Below, in pieces: positions 1-8,662 of a DNA stretch of 64,000 bases; position 1 is the stretch's first letter; each line of letters opens with the position of its first letter. This DNA is from JABDIP01 sp965250245 (GTDB taxonomy: Bacteria > Pseudomonadota > Alphaproteobacteria > DSM-16000 > Inquilinaceae). The position numbers and the translations under genes were made by a program. The notes under the pieces were generated by a model that was not told the DNA's origin, did no database searches, and saw only the letters and a list, made by a program, of their open reading frames with translations. Where the stretch lies: assembly GCA_965250245.1 (NCBI GenBank), contig OZ252296.1, forward strand, positions 1,922,001 through 1,986,000, read 5' to 3'.

Positions 1-2
1 CC

Positions 3-2186
3 GACCGGCTGGCCGACGCCCAGCCCTTCCTCGGCGCCCTGGTCGAGGACCCGACCATGCGCGGCCTGTTCGGCATGCTGGAGCTGGCCCTGTCCCAGGA
101 CGACCCGGCAGCGGCCCAGGCGGCGCTGCCGGTGCTGCGCGCCATGGCCGAGGTGGCCGAGGCGCAGCAGAGCCGCCGGCCACGCGACCTCTCCTGGCAG
201 GGGTTGCTGGGCGGCGATGCGTTGGAGCAGGGGCGGGCGCTTTTGATCGTCCAGCCGGAGCTCGATTTCGGCTCGCTGAAGCCGGCCCAGGCGGCCATCG
301 ACCGGCTGCGTTCGCTGGCGTCGCTGGTGCGCGCGGAATACCGGCCGATCGAGTTCCGCCTGACCGGGCCGGCGGCGTTGGACCAGGAGGAGTTGGAGAG
401 CGCCGAGGTCGGTGGCCGGGAGGCCGGTATCCTGTCGTTGGTGCTGGTCTCGTTCCTGCTGACCATCGGCGTGCGCTCGGTTGTGCCGGTCATCGCCACC
501 GCCGTGACGCTGGTGATGGGGCTGATCTGGACGGCAGCCTTCGCGACCCTGGCGATCGGCGCGCTCAACATCATCTCGGTCGCCTTCGCGGTGCTGTTCA
601 TCGGGCTGGGTGTCGATTTCGGGATCCATTTCAGCCTGCGCTACCGGGAAGAGGCCGGCCGGGTCGACAATCGCCGGATGGCGCTGCCGATCGCCGGCGG
701 GGCGATCGCCGGCGGGCTGGTCCTGAGCGCGGTCTCGGCCGCCGCCGGTTTCTACTCCTTCCTGCCGACCGATTACCGCGGGCTGGCCGAGCTCGGGCTG
801 ATCGCCGGCAGCGGCATGTTCATCGCCCTGTTCGCCAACCTGACCGTGCTGCCGGCAATCCTCGCCGTGATCCCGATGCGGATCGCCCGGAAGGAAGAGG
901 GGTCGACGCAGCGCGTGCTCATGCTCCAGTCGGGACTGTCGAAGGGCATTGTCCTGGGCGCGCTGGCGGTCGGTTTGGCGGCACTGGCGGCGTTGCCCTG
1001 GGCCCGGTTCGACTTCAATCCGCTGAACCTGAAGGACCCCGAGACCGAGTCGACGGCCACCTTCCTGGACCTCATCCGCGACCCGGACGTGCCGATCTAC
1101 ACCATCGACATCCTGGCGGAGGACCTGGCCGCGGCCGATGCCGCCGCGGCGTCGCTGGCCGGTGTGCCGGAGGTGGAGTCGGCGATCACCCTGTCCAGCT
1201 TCGTGCCCACGGACCAGGACGAGAAGCTGGCGGTCATCGACGATCTGGCGATCTTCATGGCGCCGGCGCTGGGCCGTCCGCGCTACACCCTGACCGGCCG
1301 CATGCAGCGCAGCGACGCGCTGGACGGGCTCGACCGCCAGCTCGCCATCGTCGCCGCGAAGAACCAGGGCGAATTGTCCGTGGCGGTCGCCCGGCTGCGC
1401 GCCAGCCTGGCGGCGATCGGCCAGGACGACGAGGCGCTGGCGTTCCTGGAGGGCCGGCTGCTGGTCAACCTGCCGGCCGCGATCGACCGGCTCGGCACCG
1501 CGCTGATGGCCGGGCCGGTGACCTTCGACGACCTGCCGGACGGCCTGCGAGAGCGCTGGCTCACCGCCGACGGCCGGGCCCGGGTCCAGGTGCTTCCGAC
1601 CGAGGCGATGGACGACAACGCGGCCCTGACGCGGTTCGTCGACGCGGTCATGGCGGTCATTCCCGATGCGACGGGAACGCCGGTGGTGATTTCAGAGGCG
1701 GGGAAGGCCGTGGTGTCCGCGTTCCTGCAGGCGACGGTCATCGCCCTGGTGCTGATCACCGCGATCCTGGCGGTGGTCCTGCGCAATGTCCGGGATGTGG
1801 CGCTGGTGCTTGGGCCGCTGGCCTTTGCCGCGGTGACGACGGTGGCCGTGGCGGTGGTGCTGAACCTGCCCTTCAACTTCGCCAACATCATCGCCCTGCC
1901 GCTGCTGCTCGGACTCGGCGTCAGTGCCGGCATCCATCTGGTGCTGCGCTGGCGCGAGGTCGGCGCGGCCCACCATGTCCTGGCCAGCAGCACGCCGCGC
2001 GCGGTGCTGTTCAGCGCGCTGACCACCGCGGCCGCGTTCGGCAGCCTGGCCCTGTCCGACCATCGCGGCATGAACAGCATGGGACAGCTCCTGACGATCT
2101 CCATCGCCTGCACCCTGGTGGCGATGCTGGTTGTGCTGCCCGCCCTGCTGGCGCTGACGGCCCGGTCCGGGGTCGGCCGGTCATGA
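3..2186 (+). CDS. hpnN: Hopanoid-associated RND/MMPL transporter HpnN (5-prime partial)
   Basis: HpnN-type transporters of the RND/MMPL class move hopanoids from the inner to the outer membrane. The frame is already open at base 3, so the start lies outside the window. About 727 residues are visible against roughly 870 for the family. Two membrane blocks, each with several hydrophobic helices, carry the paired motifs GLGVDFGIHFSLRY (near visible residue 200) and GLGVSAGIHLVLRW (near 635). A periplasmic domain lies between them. The TGA stop overlaps the hpnA start as ATGA, which implies translational coupling. Identity rests on fold layout plus the hopanoid neighbours; confidence is high. Confidence 0.9.
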   Translation, partial: DRLADAQPFLGALVEDPTMRGLFGMLELALSQDDPAAAQAALPVLRAMAEVAEAQQSRRPRDLSWQGLLGGDALEQGRALLIVQPELDFGSLKPAQAAIDRLRSLASLVRAEYRPIEFRLTGPAALDQEELESAEVGGREAGILSLVLVSFLLTIGVRSVVPVIATAVTLVMGLIWTAAFATLAIGALNIISVAFAVLFIGLGVDFGIHFSLRYREEAGRVDNRRMALPIAGGAIAGGLVLSAVSAAAGFYSFLPTDYRGLAELGLIAGSGMFIALFANLTVLPAILAVIPMRIARKEEGSTQRVLMLQSGLSKGIVLGALAVGLAALAALPWARFDFNPLNLKDPETESTATFLDLIRDPDVPIYTIDILAEDLAAADAAAASLAGVPEVESAITLSSFVPTDQDEKLAVIDDLAIFMAPALGRPRYTLTGRMQRSDALDGLDRQLAIVAAKNQGELSVAVARLRASLAAIGQDDEALAFLEGRLLVNLPAAIDRLGTALMAGPVTFDDLPDGLRERWLTADGRARVQVLPTEAMDDNAALTRFVDAVMAVIPDATGTPVVISEAGKAVVSAFLQATVIALVLITAILAVVLRNVRDVALVLGPLAFAAVTTVAVAVVLNLPFNFANIIALPLLLGLGVSAGIHLVLRWREVGAAHHVLASSTPRAVLFSALTTAAAFGSLALSDHRGMNSMGQLLTISIACTLVAMLVVLPALLALTARSGVGRS

Positions 2187-3172
2187 CCACCCTGGTCACC
2201 GGTGGAACCGGGTTCGTGGGCTCGGCCGTGGTGCGGCGGCTGCTCGACGAGGGCGAGAGCGTCCGCGTCCTGACCCGGCCCAACGCCGATCGGCGCAACC
2301 TGGACGGGCTGGATGTGGAGATCGTCACCGGCGACCTGTTGGATCGCGGCTCGCTCTGCGCCGCGCTTTCCGGCTGTGAGGCCCTGTTCCATATCGCCGC
2401 CGACTACCGTCTTTGGGTGCCGAACCCCGGCACGCTCTACCGCACCAATGTCGAGGCGACCCGGACCCTGATGCAGGCGGCCGGCGAGGCGGGTGTTCGC
2501 CGGATCGTCTATACCAGCAGCGTCGCGGTGCTGGCGACGGCGCGCGCCGGCAAACCGTCGGACGAGAGCACGCCGGTGGGCATCGACGACATGATCGGCC
2601 ACTACAAGCGCTCGAAATACCTCGCCGAGGAGGCGGTCCGGGGGATGGTGGCGGAGGAGGGGCTGCCGGCAGTGATCGTCAACCCGTCCATGCCGGTGGG
2701 ACCCCGGGACATCAAGCCGACCCCGACCGGGCGCATGATCGTCGAGGCGGCGACCGGGCGCATGCCGGCCTTCGTGGAAACCGGACTGAACGTGGTGCAT
2801 GTGGACGACGTCGCCGAGGGCCATCTGCTGGCCTTCCAAAAGGGCGACGTCGGCGAGCGCTACGTGCTGGGCGGCCAGAACGTCACGCTGGGGCAGATCC
2901 TGGCGGCGATCGCCCGGCTGCAGGGGCGGCGGCCGCCCCGCGTGCGCCTGCCGCACGCGATGATCCTGCCGATCGCCCATGCGGCCGAGGCGATGGCCCG
3001 CGTGAGCGGACGTGAGCCCTTCGTGACCGTGGACGGCGCCCGCATGGCCCGCAAGACCATGTTCTATTCCTCCGCCAAGGCGGAGCGCGAACTGGGTTAT
3101 CGGTCGCGCCCGCTGGAAGAGGCGCTGCGCGACGCCCTGTCCTGGTTCTCGGAACGCGGCTATCTGCACTGA
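2183..3172 (+). CDS. hpnA: Hopanoid-associated sugar epimerase HpnA
   Basis: This is an extended short-chain dehydrogenase/epimerase of 329 residues. The N-terminus TLVTGGTGFVGSAVV is the nucleotide-binding glycine motif. YTSSVAVLA supplies the catalytic serine region, and YKRSKYLAEE is the YxxxK pair. In hopanoid producers HpnA is linked to forming the sugar-derived bacteriohopanetetrol side chain; the exact step is less certain than the family. The ATG overlaps the hpnN stop by four bases, so the two are co-translated. The gene is followed by about 190 bases of leader before ispH. Length and motifs are normal. Confidence 0.88.
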   Translation: MTTLVTGGTGFVGSAVVRRLLDEGESVRVLTRPNADRRNLDGLDVEIVTGDLLDRGSLCAALSGCEALFHIAADYRLWVPNPGTLYRTNVEATRTLMQAAGEAGVRRIVYTSSVAVLATARAGKPSDESTPVGIDDMIGHYKRSKYLAEEAVRGMVAEEGLPAVIVNPSMPVGPRDIKPTPTGRMIVEAATGRMPAFVETGLNVVHVDDVAEGHLLAFQKGDVGERYVLGGQNVTLGQILAAIARLQGRRPPRVRLPHAMILPIAHAAEAMARVSGREPFVTVDGARMARKTMFYSSAKAERELGYRSRPLEEALRDALSWFSERGYLH

Positions 3173-3234
3173 CCCGGCGCCGGACAGCCTTCCGAGCGGC
3201 TGCCGGACCTCCGCGGATTTCACAATTTTGTTTC

Positions 3235-3265
3235 TTGTTCAACCAGGGCGGGCCGGTGCTAGAGT
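3235..3265 (+). promoter_or_regulatory. Possible promoter before ispH
   Basis: A CTTGTTC element (around 3234-3240) is followed about 19 bases later by TAGAGT (3260-3265). The spacing is loose for a sigma-70 promoter. Support is mainly positional: it sits between hpnA and ispH, in a short AT-richer patch. Confidence 0.3.
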
Positions 3266-3279
3266 GCCTGGCAACGCCG

Positions 3280-3363
3280 CAGAAACGATCCCGAAGCGGG
3301 ACGGAAGACCAAGCGGGTGCGGGCCAGCCGGGGGCGGCCCCGCCGAAAGACGGGGAGACGCCG
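3280..3363 (+). promoter_or_regulatory. Structured leader upstream of ispH
   Basis: The leader can form a CCCG-AAG-CGGG hairpin near 3291-3301. A second pairing joins CCCCG near 3339-3343 with CGGGG near 3351-3355. The second stem would bury the GGGGAG ribosome-binding site directly before the ispH ATG. It matches no riboswitch class I can recognise, so its regulatory role is inference. Confidence 0.3.
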
Positions 3364-4398
3364 ATGGCTGCCGTCCCACCGCGGCGCGATGGCCGATCGC
3401 AACTGAAAGTCGTGCTGGCGAACCCGCGCGGGTTCTGCGCCGGAGTCGTGCGCGCGATCGCGATCGTGGAGCGGGCGCTGGAGAAATTCGGCCCGCCGGT
3501 CTATGTCCGTCATGAGATCGTCCATAACCAGCGTGTCGTCGAATCCCTCGCCGCCCGCGGCGTGCGCTTCGTCGAGGAAGTGGACGAGATCCCGCCTGGC
3601 GCGGTCACCGTGTTCAGCGCCCATGGGGTGGCGCAGTCGGTGGGCGAGGCGTCCGAGGCGCGCGGGCTGGAGGTGATCGATGCGACCTGCCCGCTGGTCG
3701 ACAAGGTGCACAAGGAAGGCCAGCGCTACGCCGCCAAGGGCTTCGAGGTGGTGCTGATCGGCCATCCCGGCCATCCGGAGGTCGAGGGCACCATGGGTCG
3801 CATTTCGGGCCGCGTCTTCCTGGTCAGCACGGTCGAGGATGTTGCCGCCCTGGACCCGGCCGATCCGGACCGGCTTGCCTATGTGACCCAGACCACTCTC
3901 AGCGTCGATGACACCCGCGACGTGATCGCCGCTCTGGAGGGCCGGTTCCCGCAGATCGTGGGGCCGGATGTCCGCGACATCTGCTATGCCACCCAGAACC
4001 GGCAGACCGCTGCCCGGGCGCTGGCGGCCGATGTCGATGTCATGCTGGTGGTCGGCGCGGCGAACAGCTCGAACTCCAACCGGCTGCGCGAGATTTCCGA
4101 GGCGGCGGGCATCCCGGCCTATCTGGTCCGGGATGCCGCGGCGCTGGACACGCACTGGCTCGACGGGGCATCTTCGGTCGGGATCACCGCCGGCGCCTCG
4201 GCGCCGGAAGAACTGGTCGACGAACTGGTGGCGCGGCTGCGTGCCCTGTATGACGTCGATCTGGTGGAGGCCGACGGTGTGGCGGAGACGGTTCGGTTCC
4301 GCATGCCGCCGGAACTGGAGGACGCGGCCATGCGGGGGTCGCGGCAAGATGTGACCAGGGCGATGGCCGGAAGTCGGCCCGACCCGCGAACCGGATAG
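3364..4398 (+). CDS. ispH: 4-hydroxy-3-methylbut-2-enyl diphosphate reductase IspH
   Basis: IspH carries out the last step of the MEP pathway, converting HMBPP to IPP and DMAPP with a 4Fe-4S cluster. The three cluster cysteines are visible in NPRGFCAGVVRAI, DATCPLVDKVH and DICYATQNRQTA. The substrate motifs HEIVHN and NSSNSNRL are also present. I chose the ATG at 3364 because GGGGAG precedes it at normal spacing, giving 344 residues. The open frame runs further upstream but without the family pattern. Its position between hpnA and hpnH suggests co-expression of precursor supply with hopanoid assembly. Only one copy can be seen here; a second genomic copy cannot be excluded. Confidence 0.95.
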   Translation: MAAVPPRRDGRSQLKVVLANPRGFCAGVVRAIAIVERALEKFGPPVYVRHEIVHNQRVVESLAARGVRFVEEVDEIPPGAVTVFSAHGVAQSVGEASEARGLEVIDATCPLVDKVHKEGQRYAAKGFEVVLIGHPGHPEVEGTMGRISGRVFLVSTVEDVAALDPADPDRLAYVTQTTLSVDDTRDVIAALEGRFPQIVGPDVRDICYATQNRQTAARALAADVDVMLVVGAANSSNSNRLREISEAAGIPAYLVRDAAALDTHWLDGASSVGITAGASAPEELVDELVARLRALYDVDLVEADGVAETVRFRMPPELEDAAMRGSRQDVTRAMAGSRPDPRTG

Positions 4399-4408
4399 GT
4401 ATGAGAGC

Positions 4409-5650
4409 ATGGCCGTTCCCCTAAGGCAGCAGGTCCGCGTCGGGGCGTATATCCTCAAGCAGATCCTGTCGGGCAACAGGCGCTACCCGCTGGTGCTGAT
4501 GCTGGAGCCGCTGTTCCGCTGCAATCTCGCCTGTCCCGGCTGTGGCAAGATCGACTATCCGGACGAGATCCTGAACAAGCGCCTGTCGGTCGCCGAATGC
4601 ATCGAGGCGGTGGAGGAGTGCGGCGCGCCGGTGGTCTCGATCCCCGGCGGCGAGCCGCTGATCCACAAGGAGATCGGCGAGATCGTCGCCGAGATCGTCA
4701 AGCGCAAGCGCTTCGTCTACCTGTGCACCAACGCGCTGCTGCTGGAAAAGAAGATGCATCTCTTCCAGCCCAGCCCCTACCTGACCTTCTCGGTCCATCT
4801 CGACGGGTTGCGCGAGGAGCACGACAAGGCGGTCGACCGCGAGGGCGTGTTCGACAAGGCGGTCAAGGCCATCAAGGCGGTGCGCGACGCGGGCTTCCGG
4901 GTCAACGTCAACTGCACCCTGTTCGACAATGCCGAGCCGGAGCACGTGGCGGAGTTCTTCGACTACGCCACCAGCCTCGGTGTCGAGGGCATCACCGTGT
5001 CGCCGGGCTACGCCTATGAGCGGGCGCCGGATCAGGAGCACTTCCTGACCCGGCGCAAGTCCAAGCAGCTGTTCCGCGACGTGTTCGCGCGCGGCAAGGG
5101 CAAGGGCTGGCAGTTCTCCCAATCGGTCATGTTCCTCGACTTCCTGGCCGGCAACCAGACCTATCACTGCACCCCCTGGGGCAACCCGACCCGCAACATC
5201 TTCGGCTGGCAGCGCCCGTGCTATCTGCTGAACGAGGGCTATGCCGCCAGCTATCGCGAGCTGATGGAGAGCACCGACTGGGACAGCTACGGCACCGGCC
5301 GGTATGAGAAATGCGCCGACTGCATGGTGCATTGCGGCTATGAGCCGACCGCCGTCAACGACACCATCAAGAGCCCGCTGAAGGCGCTGGCGGTGAGCCT
5401 GCGCGGGGTGCGCACCGACGGCCCGATGGCGCCGGAGATCGCGCTGGAGAACCAGCGGCCGGCGGCCTTCGTGTTCGACCGGCTGGTCAACGACGCGGTG
5501 GCGGAGCTGCATTCCGGCGACGCGGCGCCGAAGTCGGCCAACCCCTTCGAGCCGCTGATCGACCAGGCCAAGGCCGAGTTGGATGTCGCTTCGGCCGGTG
5601 CGTCAGAGCAGGCCGAGGACCAGGCTCCCGAAACCCGCGGCGCGGCCTAG
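4409..5650 (+). CDS. hpnH: Adenosyl-hopene transferase HpnH (radical SAM)
   Basis: HpnH is a radical SAM enzyme that joins the 5-deoxyadenosyl group to hopene, the first step of C35 hopanoid side-chain building. The motif CNLACPGC is the CxxxCxxC cluster site near residue 36. SIPGGEPL is the SAM-binding GGEP element. Further cysteines occur in HCTPWGNP, RPCYLL and KCADCMVHCGYE. The 413-residue length is normal for the family apart from a loose, Ala/Glu-rich C-terminal tail. It starts ten bases after ispH. Its last 48 bases overlap the 3-prime end of hpnG on the other strand. Confidence 0.95.
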   Translation: MAVPLRQQVRVGAYILKQILSGNRRYPLVLMLEPLFRCNLACPGCGKIDYPDEILNKRLSVAECIEAVEECGAPVVSIPGGEPLIHKEIGEIVAEIVKRKRFVYLCTNALLLEKKMHLFQPSPYLTFSVHLDGLREEHDKAVDREGVFDKAVKAIKAVRDAGFRVNVNCTLFDNAEPEHVAEFFDYATSLGVEGITVSPGYAYERAPDQEHFLTRRKSKQLFRDVFARGKGKGWQFSQSVMFLDFLAGNQTYHCTPWGNPTRNIFGWQRPCYLLNEGYAASYRELMESTDWDSYGTGRYEKCADCMVHCGYEPTAVNDTIKSPLKALAVSLRGVRTDGPMAPEIALENQRPAAFVFDRLVNDAVAELHSGDAAPKSANPFEPLIDQAKAELDVASAGASEQAEDQAPETRGAA

Positions 5651-6292
5651 CGCCGCCATGCCGGCCCGGCTGTCCCGGGCGAGGCCAATCATCGCCGGAA
5701 TCTGACCGGGGCTGAGGCACAGCGCCAGGAGCACTCGGCCGGCGCGCGTCCGCCCCTCCGCATCGACACCGGCCAGGGCGGCCGGCGGCAGCGATCGCTC
5801 GGCGGAATCGGCGACGGCGCGCAACGCGATGAACGGCAAGCCCCGGGACGCGGCAACGGTGGCGACATCGTGGCTCTCCATGTCGACGGCGACCGCACCG
5901 GACTCGTGTGCCCTCATATGCTTGTCCAGTGTGCTGGCCACCGGCGCATCGCTCCCGAGCAGGGCGCCCTCCGCCATGGTCAGGCCGGCCATCCGGGCCT
6001 CGGTCGAGATGCGTTCGCGCCACAGGGAATGCGTGGAGAGGGCGCCGGTTCCTGTCAGCACCTGCTCCGGGCAGACCAGGTCGCCGGGCTTGAGCCACGG
6101 GTCGAGGCCGCCGGCAAGCCCGAAGCTGATCAGCGCCCTGGCCCCGCGGGAGAGCAGGTCTTCGGCGCTTTGCCGGCCGCGGCCGGGGCCGGAGCAGGCG
6201 ATCAATGGGCCGTCATCGTCGGTCGCCACGGCCTTGCGGCGCGCCAGGCGCGCCTCGGCGATCAGGCCGGTGACGATGCCGACCCGCGTCAC
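5603..6292 (-). CDS. hpnG: Adenosylhopane nucleosidase/phosphorylase HpnG
   Basis: HpnG belongs to the purine nucleoside phosphorylase/MTA-SAH nucleosidase superfamily and removes adenine from adenosylhopane. The family core is visible in ALISFGLAGGLDPWLKPGD and VDMESHDVATVAASRG, followed by FIALRAVADSAE. The GTG start at 6292 overlaps the shc stop in the sequence ATGTGA, so the two genes are translationally coupled. The product is about 229 residues. Its final 48 bases are antisense to the end of hpnH, so the substrate-supplying and substrate-consuming enzymes are convergent neighbours. Confidence 0.88.
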   Translation of the reverse strand: MTRVGIVTGLIAEARLARRKAVATDDDGPLIACSGPGRGRQSAEDLLSRGARALISFGLAGGLDPWLKPGDLVCPEQVLTGTGALSTHSLWRERISTEARMAGLTMAEGALLGSDAPVASTLDKHMRAHESGAVAVDMESHDVATVAASRGLPFIALRAVADSAERSLPPAALAGVDAEGRTRAGRVLLALCLSPGQIPAMIGLARDSRAGMAALGRAAGFGSLVLGLL

Positions 6293-8235
6293 ATACCGTA
6301 TTCCTGATCGGGGACCGCGCCGGAGGCGAGCCGGTGGTAGCGGGCCAGGGCCCAGAGCGGGAAGTAGGCCGCGTAGCCGTGATACTTCAGATAGAAGACC
6401 CGCGGGAAGCCGACCCCGGTCCACGGCTCCTCTTCCCAGTCGGCGCCGTTGCGCGGATGGAATTCCAGATAGGCGGCGGCCCGCGCGGCGGCGGCGCTGT
6501 CCGCCTCGCCGGCGGCCATCAGGCCGAGCAGGGCCCAGGCGGTCTGCGACGGCGTGCTGGCCGCCTCGGAATGGCGCTGGCCGCCCCAATAGGTGGTGCA
6601 GCCCTCGCCCCAGCCGCCATCGGCATGCTGGCGGGACTTCAGCCAGTCCACCGCCCTGCGGATATGCGGCGAATTCGGATCCTCGCCCAGGGCCCGGAGC
6701 GCCATCAGGGCCGACCAGGTGCCGTAGACATAGTTGACGCCCCAGCGGCCGTACCAGGAGCCGTCCTTCTCCTGCTCCTCGATCAGATAGGCGATGCCGC
6801 GCTGGACCGCCGGGTGCTCGCGGCCATAGCCGAGCTGCGCCAGCATGCCCAGGCACCGGGCGGTGACGTCGACGGTCGGCGGGTCCAGCAGGGCGCCGTG
6901 GTCGGCGAAGGGGATGTGGTTCAGGTAGTAGTGCGTGTTGTCCGCGTCGAAGGCGCCCCAGCCGCCATTCTTGCTCTGCATGTCGAGGATCCAGCGCGCC
7001 GCGCGCTCGATCGGCTTGGCGTATTGCACCGGGTCGATACGGTGCAGCGCCATGGCGACCACGGCGGTGTCGTCGACATCGGGATAGGCGTCGTTGCGGT
7101 ACTGGAAGGCCCAGCCGCCGGGCGTGGCCTCCGGCCGCTTGGCGACCCAGTCGCCGCGATAGTCGACGATCTCCCGGTCCAGCAGCCAGCGGCAGGCACC
7201 GCGCAGGGTCTCGCCGTCCGGCGGCTCGCCGGCCTCCAGCAGGGCGTGGATGGTCAGCGACGTGTCCCACACCGGCGACAGGCATGGCTGGCAGTAGGCG
7301 CGGTCCTCGTCGACCACCATCAGCCGCCGGATCGCCTTCTTGGCCATCGCCAGGTCGGGGTCGTCGGCCGGATAGCCCAGCGCGTCGAAGGCCATAACGG
7401 TATTGGCCATGGCCGGGAAGATGCCGCCGAACCCGTCGATGCCGTTCAGCCGCCGCTTGATGAACGCCACGGCGGCATTGATCGCCCAGGCCCGGCGCTT
7501 GGGCGTGAGGAACGGCTCGAACAGGCGCACGATATGGTCCAGCGCCACGAACACATGCCCGATCGGTGCACCGGTCGGATTGGTGATGTAGCGCTTCTCG
7601 CGCTCCGGATCGGTGGTGAACAGTTCCCGGATGCCGATGCCGCGCGGGTTGCGGGCGGTCGGCTTCAGCGCCATCAGGATCAGCAGCGGCACGATCACCG
7701 TGCGCGACCAGTACGACACCTTGCTCAGATGGAAGGGGAACCAGCGCGGCAGCAGCATGATCTCGACCGGCATCACCGGAACCGCCCGCCACGGCACTTG
7801 GCCGAACAGGGCCAGCGCGATGCGCGTGAACACATTGGACTTGGCGGCCCCGCCGCGGGCCAGGATGGCGTCCCGGGCACGCTTCATGTGCGGCGCGTCG
7901 ATGGGGTCGCCGGTCAGCTTCAGCGCATAGTAGGCCTTGACTGTCGCCGACAGGTCGATGGCGCCGCCGGCGAAGAGCGGCCAGCCGCCATCGGCCGTCT
8001 GCGACTGGCGCAGATGCGCGGCGATCTTGCGCTCCTCATCGGAGTCGATCTCGCCCAGATAGTGCTGCAGCAGGACATATTCCGACGGAATGGTCGCGTC
8101 CGGCTCAAGCTGGAAGATCCAGTGGCCGTCGTCTCGCTGGCCGCCTTTCAACGACTCGCGGACTTCCGCAACCGTATCGATCGCGCCGACCGCGTCGTCG
8201 GCTTGCCATCTGATGGCTCCCATGGCTGGCGACAT
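6289..8235 (-). CDS. shc: Squalene-hopene cyclase
   Basis: Squalene-hopene cyclase (hpnF) folds squalene into hopene or hopanol at the membrane. The protonating motif DVDDTA lies near residue 386 (YPDVDDTAVVAM). Several QW-type repeats such as GGWGAFDADN, DGSWYGRWGVNYVYGTW and DGGWGEGC are clear. The length of 648 residues is typical. The start is ambiguous: the ATG at 8235 follows GGAGG by only one base, while the ATG at 8223 (MGAIRW) has longer spacing. The gene is coupled to hpnG. In many relatives shc directly follows hpnE; here about 5.6 kb of unrelated genes lies between them. Confidence 0.96.
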   Translation of the reverse strand: MSPAMGAIRWQADDAVGAIDTVAEVRESLKGGQRDDGHWIFQLEPDATIPSEYVLLQHYLGEIDSDEERKIAAHLRQSQTADGGWPLFAGGAIDLSATVKAYYALKLTGDPIDAPHMKRARDAILARGGAAKSNVFTRIALALFGQVPWRAVPVMPVEIMLLPRWFPFHLSKVSYWSRTVIVPLLILMALKPTARNPRGIGIRELFTTDPEREKRYITNPTGAPIGHVFVALDHIVRLFEPFLTPKRRAWAINAAVAFIKRRLNGIDGFGGIFPAMANTVMAFDALGYPADDPDLAMAKKAIRRLMVVDEDRAYCQPCLSPVWDTSLTIHALLEAGEPPDGETLRGACRWLLDREIVDYRGDWVAKRPEATPGGWAFQYRNDAYPDVDDTAVVAMALHRIDPVQYAKPIERAARWILDMQSKNGGWGAFDADNTHYYLNHIPFADHGALLDPPTVDVTARCLGMLAQLGYGREHPAVQRGIAYLIEEQEKDGSWYGRWGVNYVYGTWSALMALRALGEDPNSPHIRRAVDWLKSRQHADGGWGEGCTTYWGGQRHSEAASTPSQTAWALLGLMAAGEADSAAAARAAAYLEFHPRNGADWEEEPWTGVGFPRVFYLKYHGYAAYFPLWALARYHRLASGAVPDQEYGM

Positions 8236-8527
8236 GCCTCCGTGCTCTTCTTACCCGGACGGATTAGCAACCGCCGATTTCACCATCGGCGGCCAACTGC
8301 CTGTCAGGCCGCGGCGGCCATACACTGTTCGGCGAAAGACGACACGTCAAGACGCCTTTGCCGACCATGTATCACTTCCGCGACAGTGTGGCCTGCGGGC
8401 ACCGTCCCAGCGATGGTGTACGGCGCCGCTACCACGGTCCAATCACCAGACATGAACAGATTGTGCCGGCGAGTGAGTGGGCGGAACCGTTACCTCACAG
8501 GGTTGGATGGTGCCCCGGGGCCGTCGG
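8236..8527. other. Intergenic stretch upstream of shc
   Basis: Apart from the shc ribosome-binding site, no supported gene, RNA or clear repeat is visible. With the adjoining remnant at 8528-8662 it forms a 427-base region without an intact gene, which fits decayed DNA at a rearrangement boundary. Confidence 0.5.
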
Positions 8528-8662
8528 CTACAGGGCGTGCTGCTCCCCGTCGCCGATGGGACGCCAAGTGTGGCGGGCGATCATGATCTCCTCGTGTGTC
8601 GGCACGATAAGGACCTGCGCGCGGGACCGGTCTGAGGAGATGACCCGGCGCCGCCGGAACGG
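8528..8662 (-). pseudogene. Acetate kinase C-terminal remnant
   Basis: Read on the minus strand, this stretch encodes about 44 codons. It contains RRVISSDRSRAQVLIVPTHE followed by EIMIARHTWR and then a TAG at 8528-8530. The run IVPTHEEIMIARHT closely matches the conserved C-terminal end of acetate kinase (AckA), normally IPT-x-EE-x-MIA. No start codon or body of the gene is present. In this frame it is separated only by a TAG from the upstream secreted protein. I interpret it as a leftover from a deletion or insertion event; function is not expected. Confidence 0.6.

Noticed and set aside
1283..3223. Minus-strand open frame of about 646 codons opposite hpnN and hpnA
   Set aside because: No motif, biased composition; the plus-strand genes are well supported.
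6334..8586. Long plus-strand open frame of about 750 codons
   Set aside because: It is antisense to squalene-hopene cyclase, is rich in Arg/Gln/Gly and has no family features; a GC-skew artefact.
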